64,000 nucleotides of DNA. It comes from Arthrobacter sp. SW1. GTDB taxonomy: Bacteria; Actinomycetota; Actinomycetes; Actinomycetales; Micrococcaceae. Shown one piece after another: positions 53,992-63,230 of this stretch. A program made the translations under genes and the position numbers. The stretch covers positions 293,254-357,253 of the forward strand of contig NZ_MJLT01000023.1 in assembly GCF_001766675.1 (NCBI RefSeq). Direction: 5' to 3'. A model generated the notes under the pieces. The model was not told the origin of the DNA and searched no databases. It saw only the letters and a program-made list of their open reading frames with translations. The stretch's first letter is position 1. Every line of letters begins with the position of its first letter.

Positions 53992-54885
53992 TCATTTCAC
54001 TGCACCCAGGGAGAGGCCCTGGACCAGCTTGTCCTGGGCGGCGAAGCCGGCGATCAACACCGGCAGGGAGATGACGACGGCGGCCGCACAGACCTGCGCC
54101 AGGAACAGGCCCTGGCTGGTGACGAAGCCGGTGAGGAAGACCGGGCTTGTCCCGGCCCTGACGCCGGTGAGGACGCGGGCCAAGAGCAGTTCGTTCCACG
54201 AGAAGATGAAGCAGATGAGGCTGGTGGCGGCGATGCCCGGCATGGCCACGGGGGCGACGACTTTCCGCAGAACCATCACCAGGTTGGCTCCGTCCAGCTG
54301 CGCGGCTTCGAGCATCTCCACAGGCACCTCAGCCAGGAACGAGCGCATCATCCACACGGCGATGGGCAGGTTCATGGAGGTGTACATGAGGATCAGGAAC
54401 CAGATGTTGTCCAGCATTCCGGAGCTCTTGGCGAAGATGAACAGGGGCAGGACGGCGGCCACCACGGGCATCATCTTGGTGGAGAGGAAGAAGAACAGCA
54501 CGTCGGTCCACTTCTTCACCGGTTTGATGGCAAGGGCGTAGGCCGCGGGGATGGCAAGCACGAGCACCAGCACGGTGGAGAAGACACTGGCCATGGCCGA
54601 GTTGATGAGCGGGGGCCACGGGTTCACACCGGAGGAGGCTCCGAAGAACTGGTTGAAGGACTCCAAGGTCAGCGGAGCAAAGACCGATGGCGGGTTGGTG
54701 GCGGCGTCCGGTTCGCTGTGGAACGCGGTGAGGACCATCCACAACACAGGGAGGGCGAAGAAGAGTGCCAGGAGCCAGGCTGCGACTCCGGCCGCTGTGT
54801 TGTTGCGGGTGGGGTCCAGACGGGTCTTTCGACGGCGGTTTGGCCGGGCTTGTGCCTGAGGCTTGGCGATTGCGGTGGCGCTCAT
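53992..54885 (-). CDS. Carbohydrate ABC transporter permease (MalG-like)
   Basis: 297 residues, six membrane segments. The EAA loop is VEMLEAAQLDGANLVMVLRK, typical of the MalG/LacG family, contacting an ATPase. Its start overlaps the stop of the partner permease by 4 nt. No ATPase gene is in the operon, so it may use a shared multiple-sugar ATPase (MsiK type) encoded elsewhere, as often happens in actinobacteria. Confidence 0.92.
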   Translation of the reverse strand: MSATAIAKPQAQARPNRRRKTRLDPTRNNTAAGVAAWLLALFFALPVLWMVLTAFHSEPDAATNPPSVFAPLTLESFNQFFGASSGVNPWPPLINSAMASVFSTVLVLVLAIPAAYALAIKPVKKWTDVLFFFLSTKMMPVVAAVLPLFIFAKSSGMLDNIWFLILMYTSMNLPIAVWMMRSFLAEVPVEMLEAAQLDGANLVMVLRKVVAPVAMPGIAATSLICFIFSWNELLLARVLTGVRAGTSPVFLTGFVTSQGLFLAQVCAAAVVISLPVLIAGFAAQDKLVQGLSLGAVK

Positions 54886-55847
54886 CGGGCGGCCTCCTTC
54901 TTGAAGAGTGTGAAAACGGACCGCAAGGCGAAGGTGGCGACGACGATGCTGCCGATCACGACAATGACGCCGGCGGCGGAGGCAGTGCCGTATTCATTGG
55001 CGAAGTAGAAGGTCTGGTAGACGGCGTACGGCAGGTTCGCCGTGCCAAGACCACCGGAGGTGAGGGTGAAGACGGCATCGAAGTTCTGCACGATGTAGAT
55101 GGCTCCGAGGAGGCCGCCGAGTTCCAGGTATTGGCGCAGATGGGGCAGGGTGATGTGCTGGAAGACCTGCCACCCGGTGGCACCGTCCATCTGGGCGGCT
55201 TCGATGACGTCTCCGGGGCGGGACTGCAGTCCGGCCAGAAGGATAAGCATCATGAACGGGGTCCACTGCCACACCAAGGACATGATGACGGCCAGCAACG
55301 GATGGGTGGACAGCAGGTCCAGTTGCGGCGGATTCGGATTGCCCACAAGCTGGCCGAACCAGGTCAGCACACCATTGATCAAGCCGAAGGTCGGGTTCAG
55401 GATGGCATGCTTCCATACCAGGGCCGCGGCCACCGGCACCACCAGGAACGGGGCGATCAACAAGGTCCGGGCGAGCCCGCGGCCGAAGAACTTCTGGTTC
55501 AGCAGCAGGGCCAGCCCAAGGCCGAGAAGGAGGCAGGCCAGCACCACGGACACCGTCAGGATGATGGTGACAAAAATGGCCTGCCGGAAGTCGCTGTTGC
55601 TAAGGACTTCGACGTAGTTCTGTAGCCCGGCGAAGCCCGTTTCCGTGGGTTTGAGGGCGTTCCAGTCCATGAAGGACACCACGATCGTGACGACGAACGG
55701 GATCTGGGTGGTGATGATGACAAAGATGAGGGCCGGAAGCAGCGGTGCGCGGCGGGCCCAATCGGCCGCCCGTTCCCGGGTGGTGGGTTTGAGCAGGTTC
55801 GCCGGCCGGAGACGGCGGCCGGCAACCGGCGTGGCTGTGGTGGACAT
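54882..55847 (-). CDS. Carbohydrate ABC transporter permease (MalF-like)
   Basis: 321 residues from ATG 55847, after a GGAGCC-like ribosome site. Six membrane segments; EAA loop DVIEAAQMDGATGWQVFQHI. Pairs with the downstream MalG-like permease and the upstream binding lipoprotein. An in-frame ATG 57 nt further upstream has no better site. Confidence 0.92.
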   Translation of the reverse strand: MSTTATPVAGRRLRPANLLKPTTRERAADWARRAPLLPALIFVIITTQIPFVVTIVVSFMDWNALKPTETGFAGLQNYVEVLSNSDFRQAIFVTIILTVSVVLACLLLGLGLALLLNQKFFGRGLARTLLIAPFLVVPVAAALVWKHAILNPTFGLINGVLTWFGQLVGNPNPPQLDLLSTHPLLAVIMSLVWQWTPFMMLILLAGLQSRPGDVIEAAQMDGATGWQVFQHITLPHLRQYLELGGLLGAIYIVQNFDAVFTLTSGGLGTANLPYAVYQTFYFANEYGTASAAGVIVVIGSIVVATFALRSVFTLFKKEAAR

Positions 55848-55919
55848 GATTGGCTCCTGGGGTGGTGCGGTGCCGGATCTCCGTGAGGGAGCCCGGCACC
55901 GCACCGGGTTGTTGAAGTG

Positions 55920-57281
55920 CTACTTCTTGTACTTCTGGCTGACCTTCTCGGCGGCTTCCTGGCCCTTGTTCAGGGCTTCTTCGACGCTGGTCTGGCCTGC
56001 AATGGCCGAGCTGATGCCCTGGGAGACCGTGGTGCCGAGATCGGCGAATTCGGGGATGCCTACAAACTGGACACCCACCGCGGGACGGGGCTGTACGCCC
56101 GGGTTCTTCGGATCCACTGCCAGGATGGCGTCCTTCTCCGCTGCGGCGAACGGAGCCGACTTCTGGAACTCAGCGTTGTCGTAGGTCGAGCTGCGCTTGC
56201 CTGCGGGGACCTTGGCCCAGCCAAGCTGCGCTGCTACAAGCTGCTCGTACTTCTTGGAGCTGGCCCAGGCGATGAACTTGCCTGCAGCGTCCTGCTTCTT
56301 GGAAGCGGCCTGGACGCCCCAGGACCAGGTCCACAGCCATCCTGCCTGCTTGGTTTCCTTGACGGGGGCCTGGACGTAGCCGATCTTGCCCTTCACGGGA
56401 GAATTCGCGGCTTCCAGGGAGCCACCTGCAGAGGATGCGTCGTACCACATGGCCACCTTGCTCTGGACCATGTTGTTCAGGCATTCGGTGAAGCCGGCCT
56501 GCGCCGCGCCGGCCTGCCCGTGCTTGCGGACCAGGTCCACGTAGAACTGGGTGGCGGCCTTGAACTCGGGAGCGTTGACCTTGGCGTTCCAGTCCTTGTC
56601 GAACCAGGTGCCTCCGTAGGTGTTCACCACCGTGGTCAGCGGGGCGAAGACCTGGCCCCAGCCGGGCTGGCCGCGCAGGCAGATGCCCTTCATCCCGGGC
56701 TGTGCGCCGTCGGCCTTCGCTGCAAGGTCTGCCACCTGGTCCCACGTGGGGTTCTCCGGGACGGTGAGGCCTTTCGCCGCGAAGACGTCCTTGCGGTACA
56801 TCAGCAGGGAGGATTCGCCGTAGAACGGTTCGCCGTACAGCTTTCCGTCGGTGCCGGTGAGCGAGGCGGTGTAGGCCGGAAGGATGTCCTTCTGGTCAAA
56901 CTCCGGGTCTTTGGCAACCGTATCGTCCAGCGGAGCCAACCACTTGTTGGCGGAATAGAACGGGATTTCGTAGTTCGAGAGCGAGGCGACATCGTACTGC
57001 CCGGCCTGGCTGGAGAATTCCTGGCTGATCTTGGCGCGGACATCGTTTTCAGGCATCACCGTGAAGTTGACCTTGATTCCGGTCTCCTTGGTGAAGTTGT
57101 CCGCGGTCAGTTTCTGCAGGTCCAGCATCTGCGGGTTGTTCACCATCAGGACGTTGATGCTCTTGGCGTCACCGCCGGCATCGCCGCCGCCCGCTCCTGA
57201 GCAGGCGGTGAGAGCCAGGGATGCAGCGGCGAACGCCGCGAGGGGAACGGCGATTTTGCGAATACCACTTTGTACTTTCAC
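55920..57281 (-). CDS. Sugar-binding lipoprotein (family 1) of the polyol-type importer
   Basis: 453 residues. Signal peptide with lipobox LALTAC; lipidated at Cys27. Type 1 extracellular solute-binding protein: VLMVNNPQMLDLQKLTADNF, TVMPENDVRAKISQEFSSQA and LYGEPFYGESSLLMYRKD. Binds the substrate for the two permeases. Follows the deoR gene across a 93-nt gap containing a hairpin, which may raise its transcript level relative to deoR. Confidence 0.92.
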   Translation of the reverse strand: MKVQSGIRKIAVPLAAFAAASLALTACSGAGGGDAGGDAKSINVLMVNNPQMLDLQKLTADNFTKETGIKVNFTVMPENDVRAKISQEFSSQAGQYDVASLSNYEIPFYSANKWLAPLDDTVAKDPEFDQKDILPAYTASLTGTDGKLYGEPFYGESSLLMYRKDVFAAKGLTVPENPTWDQVADLAAKADGAQPGMKGICLRGQPGWGQVFAPLTTVVNTYGGTWFDKDWNAKVNAPEFKAATQFYVDLVRKHGQAGAAQAGFTECLNNMVQSKVAMWYDASSAGGSLEAANSPVKGKIGYVQAPVKETKQAGWLWTWSWGVQAASKKQDAAGKFIAWASSKKYEQLVAAQLGWAKVPAGKRSSTYDNAEFQKSAPFAAAEKDAILAVDPKNPGVQPRPAVGVQFVGIPEFADLGTTVSQGISSAIAGQTSVEEALNKGQEAAEKVSQKYKK

Positions 57282-57326
57282 AAGGACTTCCTTCGATATT
57301 GAGTGGGAAATGGCAATGCTGTGGCC

Positions 57327-57350
57327 AGGGATCCGTCGCTGACGGTCCCT
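57327..57350. terminator. Imperfect hairpin between deoR and the binding-protein gene
   Basis: AGGGATCCGTC (57327-57337), GCT, GACGGTCCCT (57341-57350): 10 of 11 pairs with one bulge. No T-run; could attenuate read-through from deoR into the transport genes. Confidence 0.45.
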
Positions 57351-57374
57351 TAGTGCAGGGTGTTGCGTAGGTCC

Positions 57375-58136
57375 TTAGACGGCGGCGACGTGGACGCCGA
57401 GCCGCCGGAACGGTTGGAGCAGGCCGTCGGGGACGCCCCGCGATGTCACGATCGCGTCCAAGTCGTGCAGGTCCGCGAACTTGATGCTGGAGTCCACACC
57501 GAACTTCGTGTGATCGGCGAGGACAATTGAACGTCGGCTGGAAGCAACTGCTGCCGCTTTGACCGCGGCAACGGACGAGTCCGGGCATGTCAGCCCGTGT
57601 TTGCCCGTTGCCCCGTTGGTGCCGAGCACCGCGAGGTCCAGTACGAGCCGCTGGAGCATGCCGGTTGCCCAGTGGTCCACGGCTCCCAGGGTGTTTCCGC
57701 GTACCCGGCCGCCGAGGATCAGAACGTTCAGCAACGGCTTGGCAGCGAGCTGGCAAGCCACGGGCAAGGAGCTGGTCACGACCGTCATCGGCCGGGTGGG
57801 TTCCAGCGCGTCTGCGAACGCAGCTGCGGTGGTCCCTTCGTCGATGAAGATCGATTCGGCTCCGTCGATGAATTCCAAGGCAGCGCGTGCGATCCGGACT
57901 TTTTCGTCCGGGTGCACGGATCCCCTGGAGGCCAAGGGGTTCTCGAAGCCAAGTTTTTCGACGGGGATGGCGCCGCCGTGTACCCGCCGCACCAGCCCCC
58001 GCTTCTCCAGGAGGTTGAGGTCCCGGCGCACGGTCTCGACGGCGACTCCCAGTTGGGCGGCAACCTCCGGGACTTCGATCCGGCCCTCAGCGCGGGCGTT
58101 TTCGATGATCCATCGCTGCCTTTCAACTGGATACAT
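57375..58136 (-). CDS. DeoR-family regulator of the polyol-type operon
   Basis: 253 residues from ATG 58136. Winged helix MYPVERQRWIIENARAEGR with recognition stretch VAVETVRRDLNLLEKRG; DeoRC domain FIDEGTTAAAFADAL, AVLGTNGATGKHG, VLADHTKFGV. First gene of the leftward seven-gene operon, so probably an autoregulated repressor induced by a phosphorylated intermediate. Confidence 0.9.
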   Translation of the reverse strand: MYPVERQRWIIENARAEGRIEVPEVAAQLGVAVETVRRDLNLLEKRGLVRRVHGGAIPVEKLGFENPLASRGSVHPDEKVRIARAALEFIDGAESIFIDEGTTAAAFADALEPTRPMTVVTSSLPVACQLAAKPLLNVLILGGRVRGNTLGAVDHWATGMLQRLVLDLAVLGTNGATGKHGLTCPDSSVAAVKAAAVASSRRSIVLADHTKFGVDSSIKFADLHDLDAIVTSRGVPDGLLQPFRRLGVHVAAV

Positions 58137-58297
58137 CGTTGTGCCCGTCTGTTAATGCTTCTGCCCGAAGCTGCCTGTTTCGTAGGTCTATTCTCTCAGT
58201 TGTGGTCCTTGTCTCACTATGGATTTCGGGAACGGGCAGCCATTTCCGGCATAGCGGGCGTAAACGGGCAAAAGCGGGTGGAAGGTTACGGAGGCAG

Positions 58298-58331
58298 AAA
58301 AGGAGCCCTGCCACCTGGCAGGGCTCCTTTT
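58298..58331. terminator. Terminator of the fructose PTS operon
   Basis: AAAAGGAGCCCTGCC (58298-58312), 4-nt loop, GGCAGGGCTCCTTTT (58317-58331): perfect 15-bp arms with A/T runs on both sides, so active in both directions. Lies 22 nt past the IIA stop and also shields the deoR promoter. Confidence 0.85.
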
Positions 58332-58352
58332 CGCAGTAGGGCCGGTTTTTGG

Positions 58353-58811
58353 CTAAGCCGTCACCACGTGCTGGCCCAGGATCTCGACCACGGCTTCCGG
58401 AGTTTCCGCGGCCAGGAGTTGGGCACGGACTGCCGGTTTGATGAGCGTGCGTGCCACCTGGGAGAGCAGCTTAAGGTGCGTCGTACCCGCTTCCCCTTCG
58501 GGAATGAGCAGGGAGATCGCCATGCTGATCGGGTTTCCGTCCAGGCTTTCCCATTCAACGCTTTCACGCAGGCGGACCACTACCAGCGCTGCATCGGTAA
58601 TCGATGCAGACTTTGCATGCGGGATGGCGATTCCGTCCATGAGCCCGGTGGTCCCCTGCTTTTCGCGTTCGGCCAGTCCGGTAACCACGGCGCCGGTATC
58701 TGCCGTGATTCCAAGTTCGCCGGCTTTTTCGGCGATCAGCTGGAATACGTCCGCCTGGCTGGCGGCAGTCTCATTCAGTGAGATGTTTTCGGGGGCAAGA
58801 ATGTTGCTCAT
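58353..58811 (-). CDS. PTS fructose-specific EIIA component
   Basis: 152 residues from ATG 58811. Phosphoryl-carrying His in GLMDGIAIPHAKSASI (fructose/mannitol IIA family), LVVVRLRESVEW, and LLIPEGEAGTTHLKLLSQVA. Accepts phosphate from HPr and passes it to EIIB. Overlaps the EIIBC stop by 4 nt; normally fused to EIIBC or separate, here separate. Confidence 0.94.
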   Translation of the reverse strand: MSNILAPENISLNETAASQADVFQLIAEKAGELGITADTGAVVTGLAEREKQGTTGLMDGIAIPHAKSASITDAALVVVRLRESVEWESLDGNPISMAISLLIPEGEAGTTHLKLLSQVARTLIKPAVRAQLLAAETPEAVVEILGQHVVTA

Positions 58812-60289
58812 ACCAGGACTTCCTTTTCGGTTTCTACAGGGGTTGCCTGCGTTTTGTTGGCCCGGCGCTGCATGGCGTAACCATAGATCAGGCCGCCGAT
58901 GACAGAACCTGCGAGGATGGCGGCTACCCATTGGAGTCCGTTGGTGACGACCGGCAGGACCAGGAAGCCTCCGTGCGGTGCCGGGACCTGCACCTGCAGC
59001 AGGAAGGTCAGGATCGCCGAGATCGATGAAGACAGCATCAGAATCGGGATGACCAAGAGCGGGTTGCGGGCGGCGAAGGGAATGGCACCTTCGGTGATGT
59101 GGGTGGAACCCAGGGCAAAGTTGACGTAGGCGGCGTCGCGTGTCTTTTCATCAAAGGCCTTCCTGAAGAAGAGCGCTGCGAAGCCGGTTACCAGGGGCGG
59201 GGTGATGCAGGCTGCGGAAACGGCCGCCATGAAGTAGAAGTTGCCGCTACCCAGCAGGGCCACACCTGTCACGTACGCTGCTTTGTTGACCGGTCCACCC
59301 ATGTCGAAAGCACACATCACGCCGATGATCAGGCCAAGGAGGATGGGGTTCGTGCCTTGGAAGCCGGACAGGAAGTCCTGCAGGGAGGTGTTGATGGCTT
59401 TCATCGGCGAGGCGATCAGGTAGGTAATGGAGCCGAAGATGAAGACACCCAGCACAGGGAAAATGAAGATCGCCTTCAAGCCGCCCAGTGCCTTCGGAAG
59501 CCGGTCGAGCAGTTTGGCCAGCAGCAGCATGCCGTAGCCGGAGAGGAATCCGGTAATGATGCCACCGAGGAAGCCGGTACCTCCGTTCGATGCCAGCAGG
59601 CCGGTGACGAGGCCGACGACCAGGGCGGGCCGCTTGCCGATTGAGTCCGCGATGAAGGCTGAAAGAACCGGCACCATCAGGCTCATGGCGGTTCCGCCGA
59701 TGGCCATCAGCATCGCGGCGAACTCGTTGTACTGTTCAGGGTGCTTGGGGTCCGCGGAGTAAATGCCCCACAGGAAGGACAAGGCAACGAGCACGCCGCC
59801 ACCGACGACGAACGGGAGCATGTAGGACACGCCGTTCATCAGGTGCTTGTAGAGGTCCCGTGCCTGGAATTTCCCGCCCGGCTTTACGGAGATATCGCCG
59901 AACAGGCCGTGATCGTCCTCGCCCGCTTTTTCGCCGGGCTCGGGTGCAGCGGGCACCGGGTTTCCGCCCCGGATTGGAGCCGTGCCGGAGAGGATTTCCT
60001 GGATCAGTTCGTCGGGCCGGCTGATCCCGGCCTTGACGCCGACGTCGACGACGCGCTTGCCGTTGAACCGGGCCGCGTTGACGTCCTTGTCTGCTGCGAT
60101 GATGACACCGTCTGCGGCGGCGATCTCAGCGGCGCTCAGGGCATTTTCGATGCCGACCTGTCCGTGGGTTTCCACTTTGATGCTCACGCCGAGGCGTTCA
60201 GCTGCCTGCTCCAAGGCCTCCTGGGCCATGAAGGTATGCGCGATTCCGGTCGGGCAGCCGGTGGCTGCAACGATCTGGATAGGTGACAT
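58808..60289 (-). CDS. fruA: PTS fructose-specific EIIBC component
   Basis: 493 residues. Residues ~1-110 are EIIB, with the phospho-Cys in VAATGCPTGIAHTFMA (Cys12). Residues ~150-470 are EIIC, with ~10 membrane segments and the conserved GVSYMLPFVVGGGVLVALSF start. Imports fructose while phosphorylating it to fructose 1-phosphate. Follows fruK closely on the same strand; starts 10 nt after it. Confidence 0.95.
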   Translation of the reverse strand: MSPIQIVAATGCPTGIAHTFMAQEALEQAAERLGVSIKVETHGQVGIENALSAAEIAAADGVIIAADKDVNAARFNGKRVVDVGVKAGISRPDELIQEILSGTAPIRGGNPVPAAPEPGEKAGEDDHGLFGDISVKPGGKFQARDLYKHLMNGVSYMLPFVVGGGVLVALSFLWGIYSADPKHPEQYNEFAAMLMAIGGTAMSLMVPVLSAFIADSIGKRPALVVGLVTGLLASNGGTGFLGGIITGFLSGYGMLLLAKLLDRLPKALGGLKAIFIFPVLGVFIFGSITYLIASPMKAINTSLQDFLSGFQGTNPILLGLIIGVMCAFDMGGPVNKAAYVTGVALLGSGNFYFMAAVSAACITPPLVTGFAALFFRKAFDEKTRDAAYVNFALGSTHITEGAIPFAARNPLLVIPILMLSSSISAILTFLLQVQVPAPHGGFLVLPVVTNGLQWVAAILAGSVIGGLIYGYAMQRRANKTQATPVETEKEVLV

Positions 60290-60298
60290 TGTCTTTCC

Positions 60299-61324
60299 TT
60301 AGGAATTGACCGCAGCGGCGCGGTTCTTGGTTGGGGTTGGGGGAATGCCGAGCGAGGGTTCAGCGAGGGTTCGTTCGTCCTCGAAGTCGGAACCGGTGGT
60401 GATTTTGTCTGCGATTGCAGGGTCGACTTCGAAGAGGGTCGTTTCGTGTCCAACGGCCGATGATGCGTAAAGGAGAGCACTTCGCAAACAGTCCTCGCGG
60501 GTTCCTCCCGTGGCAAGGCCTGCAAGGAATCCGGCAAGGGAAGCGTCGCCGGCGCCGACGGTGTTGACCACTTCTACCCCTAGAGCCCGGCCGTACAGGG
60601 CCCCTTCGGCGTCAATCAGCATCATGCCGTCGCCGCCAAGGCTTGCCAGCACGGCCCCGACGCCTTTGGCCCTCAGCTCCTGGGCCGCGGTAACCACGTC
60701 GCCCAAAGTGCGGATGGTGCGTCCGGTTTCATGGGCGAGTTCGTGCACGTTTGGCTTGATCAGGTCCGGCTGTTCAGAGATGGCGGCGGTCAGGACATCG
60801 CCGGAAGCATCTACGATGACCGGAACGCCCAGTTCCTTGCCGAGCCGGATGAGGCTCCGGTGGAAGTCTTCGGGCGTGCCGGGTGGCAGGCTGCCACAGA
60901 CCGCCAGCATGACGGGCGCGTTGCGCTGGACGCGGAGCGCCCCCTCGAGGGCAGCACGGCATCCAGCCAACGTCTGCTCAAGGACTTCCGGGGACAGTTC
61001 GACTCCGGTTTCGTTGATCTTCGTTCCGGAGTGTCCCGGCACGATCAGCGTGATGTTGGTCCGGACGTCTTTGCCCGATTCAACGGCCGCGATCTCAACA
61101 CCCTGTGCCTGGAGTTCTTCAACAAGGAACCTTCCGGTGTCCAGTCCAGCCGGGAACACGGCTTTGGTTTCAATGCCGTTCCGGTGAAGGGCGACCGAAA
61201 CATTGATTCCTTTGCCGCTGGCTTCCCGCGTCTTGGACGCAACCTTGTTCACGGCAGCGAATTCAAACGAATCCACGTTGACTGTCCAGTCGATTGAGGG
61301 ACTGGGGGTAACCGTAACTATCAC
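60299..61324 (-). CDS. fruK: 1-phosphofructokinase
   Basis: 341 residues. PfkB-family kinase: N-terminal TVTPSPSIDWTVNVDSF, GKGINVSVALHRNG, and the catalytic-base motif GAGDASLAGFLAGLA. Phosphorylates fructose 1-phosphate to fructose 1,6-bisphosphate, which aldolase then splits. Overlaps the fruR stop by 4 nt. Confidence 0.94.
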   Translation of the reverse strand: MIVTVTPSPSIDWTVNVDSFEFAAVNKVASKTREASGKGINVSVALHRNGIETKAVFPAGLDTGRFLVEELQAQGVEIAAVESGKDVRTNITLIVPGHSGTKINETGVELSPEVLEQTLAGCRAALEGALRVQRNAPVMLAVCGSLPPGTPEDFHRSLIRLGKELGVPVIVDASGDVLTAAISEQPDLIKPNVHELAHETGRTIRTLGDVVTAAQELRAKGVGAVLASLGGDGMMLIDAEGALYGRALGVEVVNTVGAGDASLAGFLAGLATGGTREDCLRSALLYASSAVGHETTLFEVDPAIADKITTGSDFEDERTLAEPSLGIPPTPTKNRAAAVNS

Positions 61325-62124
61325 GCTAACTCCACTTCGAATGATTGGGATTCAAGGTCCTCACGATGGCCCGCAGCCAGGTCTGAATCCGTGATGAGGA
61401 CATCAATTTCGTCAAGGCCCGCGTAGGCGCACAGCGCGTCCAGGCCAAACTTGGAATGGTCTACCAGCAGGACCGTCGTTGTGGCGCACCTGATCATCGC
61501 CGCCTTCACCGCGGCTTCATCGGGGTCCGGAGTACAGAGTCCCCTTGAGAACGAAACCGCGTTGGTGCCCACATAAGCGGCATCCACGTGGATCTCTCCG
61601 AGAGTCCGCAACGCTGCCGGCCCAACCTCGGCGCTGGTGTTGTGCCGGACCCTTCCGCCTAACGTGAAGCACTCAACCAGGGGCTTCGCCAACAATGCCT
61701 GCGCCACCGGCAGGGAATTTGTGAAGACTTTCAAATGCAGGTCCACCGGCAAGTGTTCGGCCATCATCAGTGTTGTCGAACCACCATCGAGCAGGATCGC
61801 CCCGTCCGCCGGCAAGGTTTCCAAAGCCTTCACAGCAATCCTCATCTTGGCTTCGGCGTTCTCTGTCCTTGCGGCAATGGCAGGTTCAAAGGTCATGGCC
61901 TGGACCGGAATTGCACCGCCGTGAACGCGCAACAAGTACCCGCGCCTTTCCAAGGCAATGAGGTCCTTCCGGATCGTCTCTGCGCTGGTCGCAAAACGTT
62001 CGACAAGCTCCGTCACTTCAACCCGCCCGTCAAGCCGGAGGCGCGTAACAATATCCCGCCTCCGCTCGAGGGAGTGCAGGCCGCCGCGGCTTTGCCTGTC
62101 CCGGCCTTGCTTCTCAGGGTGCAC
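61321..62124 (-). CDS. fruR: DeoR-family fructose operon regulator
   Basis: 267 residues. Winged helix RRRDIVTRLRLDGRVEVTEL, FATSAETIRKDLIALERRGY; DeoRC domain ILLDGGSTTLMMAEHL, AYVGTNAVSFSRG, VLLVDHSKFG. First gene of fruR-fruK-fruA-IIA, so probably an autorepressor relieved by fructose 1-phosphate. Its promoter closely resembles that of the FGGY/ABC operon. Confidence 0.92.
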   Translation of the reverse strand: MHPEKQGRDRQSRGGLHSLERRRDIVTRLRLDGRVEVTELVERFATSAETIRKDLIALERRGYLLRVHGGAIPVQAMTFEPAIAARTENAEAKMRIAVKALETLPADGAILLDGGSTTLMMAEHLPVDLHLKVFTNSLPVAQALLAKPLVECFTLGGRVRHNTSAEVGPAALRTLGEIHVDAAYVGTNAVSFSRGLCTPDPDEAAVKAAMIRCATTTVLLVDHSKFGLDALCAYAGLDEIDVLITDSDLAAGHREDLESQSFEVELA

Positions 62125-62167
62125 GATCCCGCCTTACGGTTTCATTGGACTTTTGCTTGCATCTACA

Positions 62168-62201
62168 TGGATATAGTTGCGCTTTCTTGGATTTGTGTCA
62201 A
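62168..62201 (-). promoter_or_regulatory. Promoter/operator of the fru operon
   Basis: Minus strand: -35 TTGACA (62201-62196), 17-nt spacer starting CAAATCCAAG, -10 AACTAT (62178-62173), then ATCC. Predicted start near 62166, with the fruR ATG at 62124. Second GATGCAAGC element at 62163-62155. Also lies upstream of the divergent aldolase gene at 62253, so may regulate both. Confidence 0.6.
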
Positions 62202-62252
62202 GATCTTAAGAGAGATGGATCACCACAACCCCCTATAGCCCCAGGAGGCACC

Positions 62253-63107
62253 ATGTCGCTCGTCCCCACCGGAGAACTTGTAGAGCAGGCCCGCCGCGCA
62301 GGCCATGCAATTGCTGCGTTCAACGTCATCACTCTTGAGCACGCCGAAGGCATCGCCCTTGGCGCGGAGCGGGCGGGACTGCCTGTGATTCTGCAGCTCA
62401 GTGAGAACGCCGTGAAATACCACGGTTCTCCCTACGCCCTTGCCGCTGCCAGCGCCGCCGTTGCCCGGGTCTCCAGCGCTGACATCTCCTTGCACCTGGA
62501 CCACATCACCGACATCTCCCTGATGCATCTGGCACCGGAGCTCGAGGTCAGCTCCGTCATGTACGACGGCGCGACGTTCCCCTACGAGGAGAACGTCCGG
62601 CACACCCGCGAAGCCGTCGAGTGGGGGCAGAAGCACGGGATCTGGATCGAAGCGGAGCTCGGCGAGATCGGTGGGAAGGACGGCGCCCACGCACCTGGCG
62701 TCCGCACGGATCCGGACGAGGCCCGGCAGTTCGTTGACGCCACGGGAGTCGCTGCCCTGGCGGTTGCGGTCGGTTCGTCCCACGCCATGACCTCGAAGGA
62801 TGCAGCCCTCGATCATGAGCTCATCAAGGTTCTGCGGTCCACCCTCGATGTGCCCCTGGTCCTTCATGGATCTTCGGGCGTCTCTGACGAGGAGCTGACT
62901 CTTGCCGCGCAGGAAGGCATGGTCAAGATCAACATCGGCACTGCACTGAACATCGCTTACACCGGGGCCACGCGCAGCTTCCTGGAGGCCAACCCGTCCG
63001 TGGTCGACCCCCGGAAGTACTTCAAGCCTTCCCGCGAAGCTGTGGCCGCCACGGTTGAACATGCCCTCAAGGTCCTGGCAAATGCCACCGAGAAATCTTT
63101 GGCCTGA
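62253..63107 (+). CDS. Class II aldolase (ketose-bisphosphate aldolase family)
   Basis: 284 residues from ATG 62253, with AGGAGG upstream. Zinc-dependent aldolase: DISLHLDHITD (Asp and His), WIEAELGEIGGKDG, AVAVGSSHA, LVLHGSSGVSDEEL, and the GMVKINIGTALN phosphate-binding turn. Shorter than fbaA at 44078 and closer to GatY/KbaY or similar ketose-bisphosphate aldolases. Divergent from fruR, so probably cleaves fructose 1,6-bisphosphate or a related ketose bisphosphate when fructose is taken up. Confidence 0.9.
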   Translation: MSLVPTGELVEQARRAGHAIAAFNVITLEHAEGIALGAERAGLPVILQLSENAVKYHGSPYALAAASAAVARVSSADISLHLDHITDISLMHLAPELEVSSVMYDGATFPYEENVRHTREAVEWGQKHGIWIEAELGEIGGKDGAHAPGVRTDPDEARQFVDATGVAALAVAVGSSHAMTSKDAALDHELIKVLRSTLDVPLVLHGSSGVSDEELTLAAQEGMVKINIGTALNIAYTGATRSFLEANPSVVDPRKYFKPSREAVAATVEHALKVLANATEKSLA

Positions 63108-63230
63108 CGCCTTCTGCCCGCCTTGGCCGCCCGGCGCGACCACCCCAGCTTCACGAAAGACAGAATGTTGTTTGAAATCTCAGGCCATCCGTTGGCAACT
63201 GTCCCGATAGCGGACACCCGAACGCGGTCC
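63108..63230. other. Gap upstream of ptsI
   Basis: 123 nt with no gene. A possible -35 TTGAAA at 63173-63178 and AT-richer stretch up to 63190; no strong hairpin. No ribosome site precedes ATG 63231. Confidence 0.35.
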
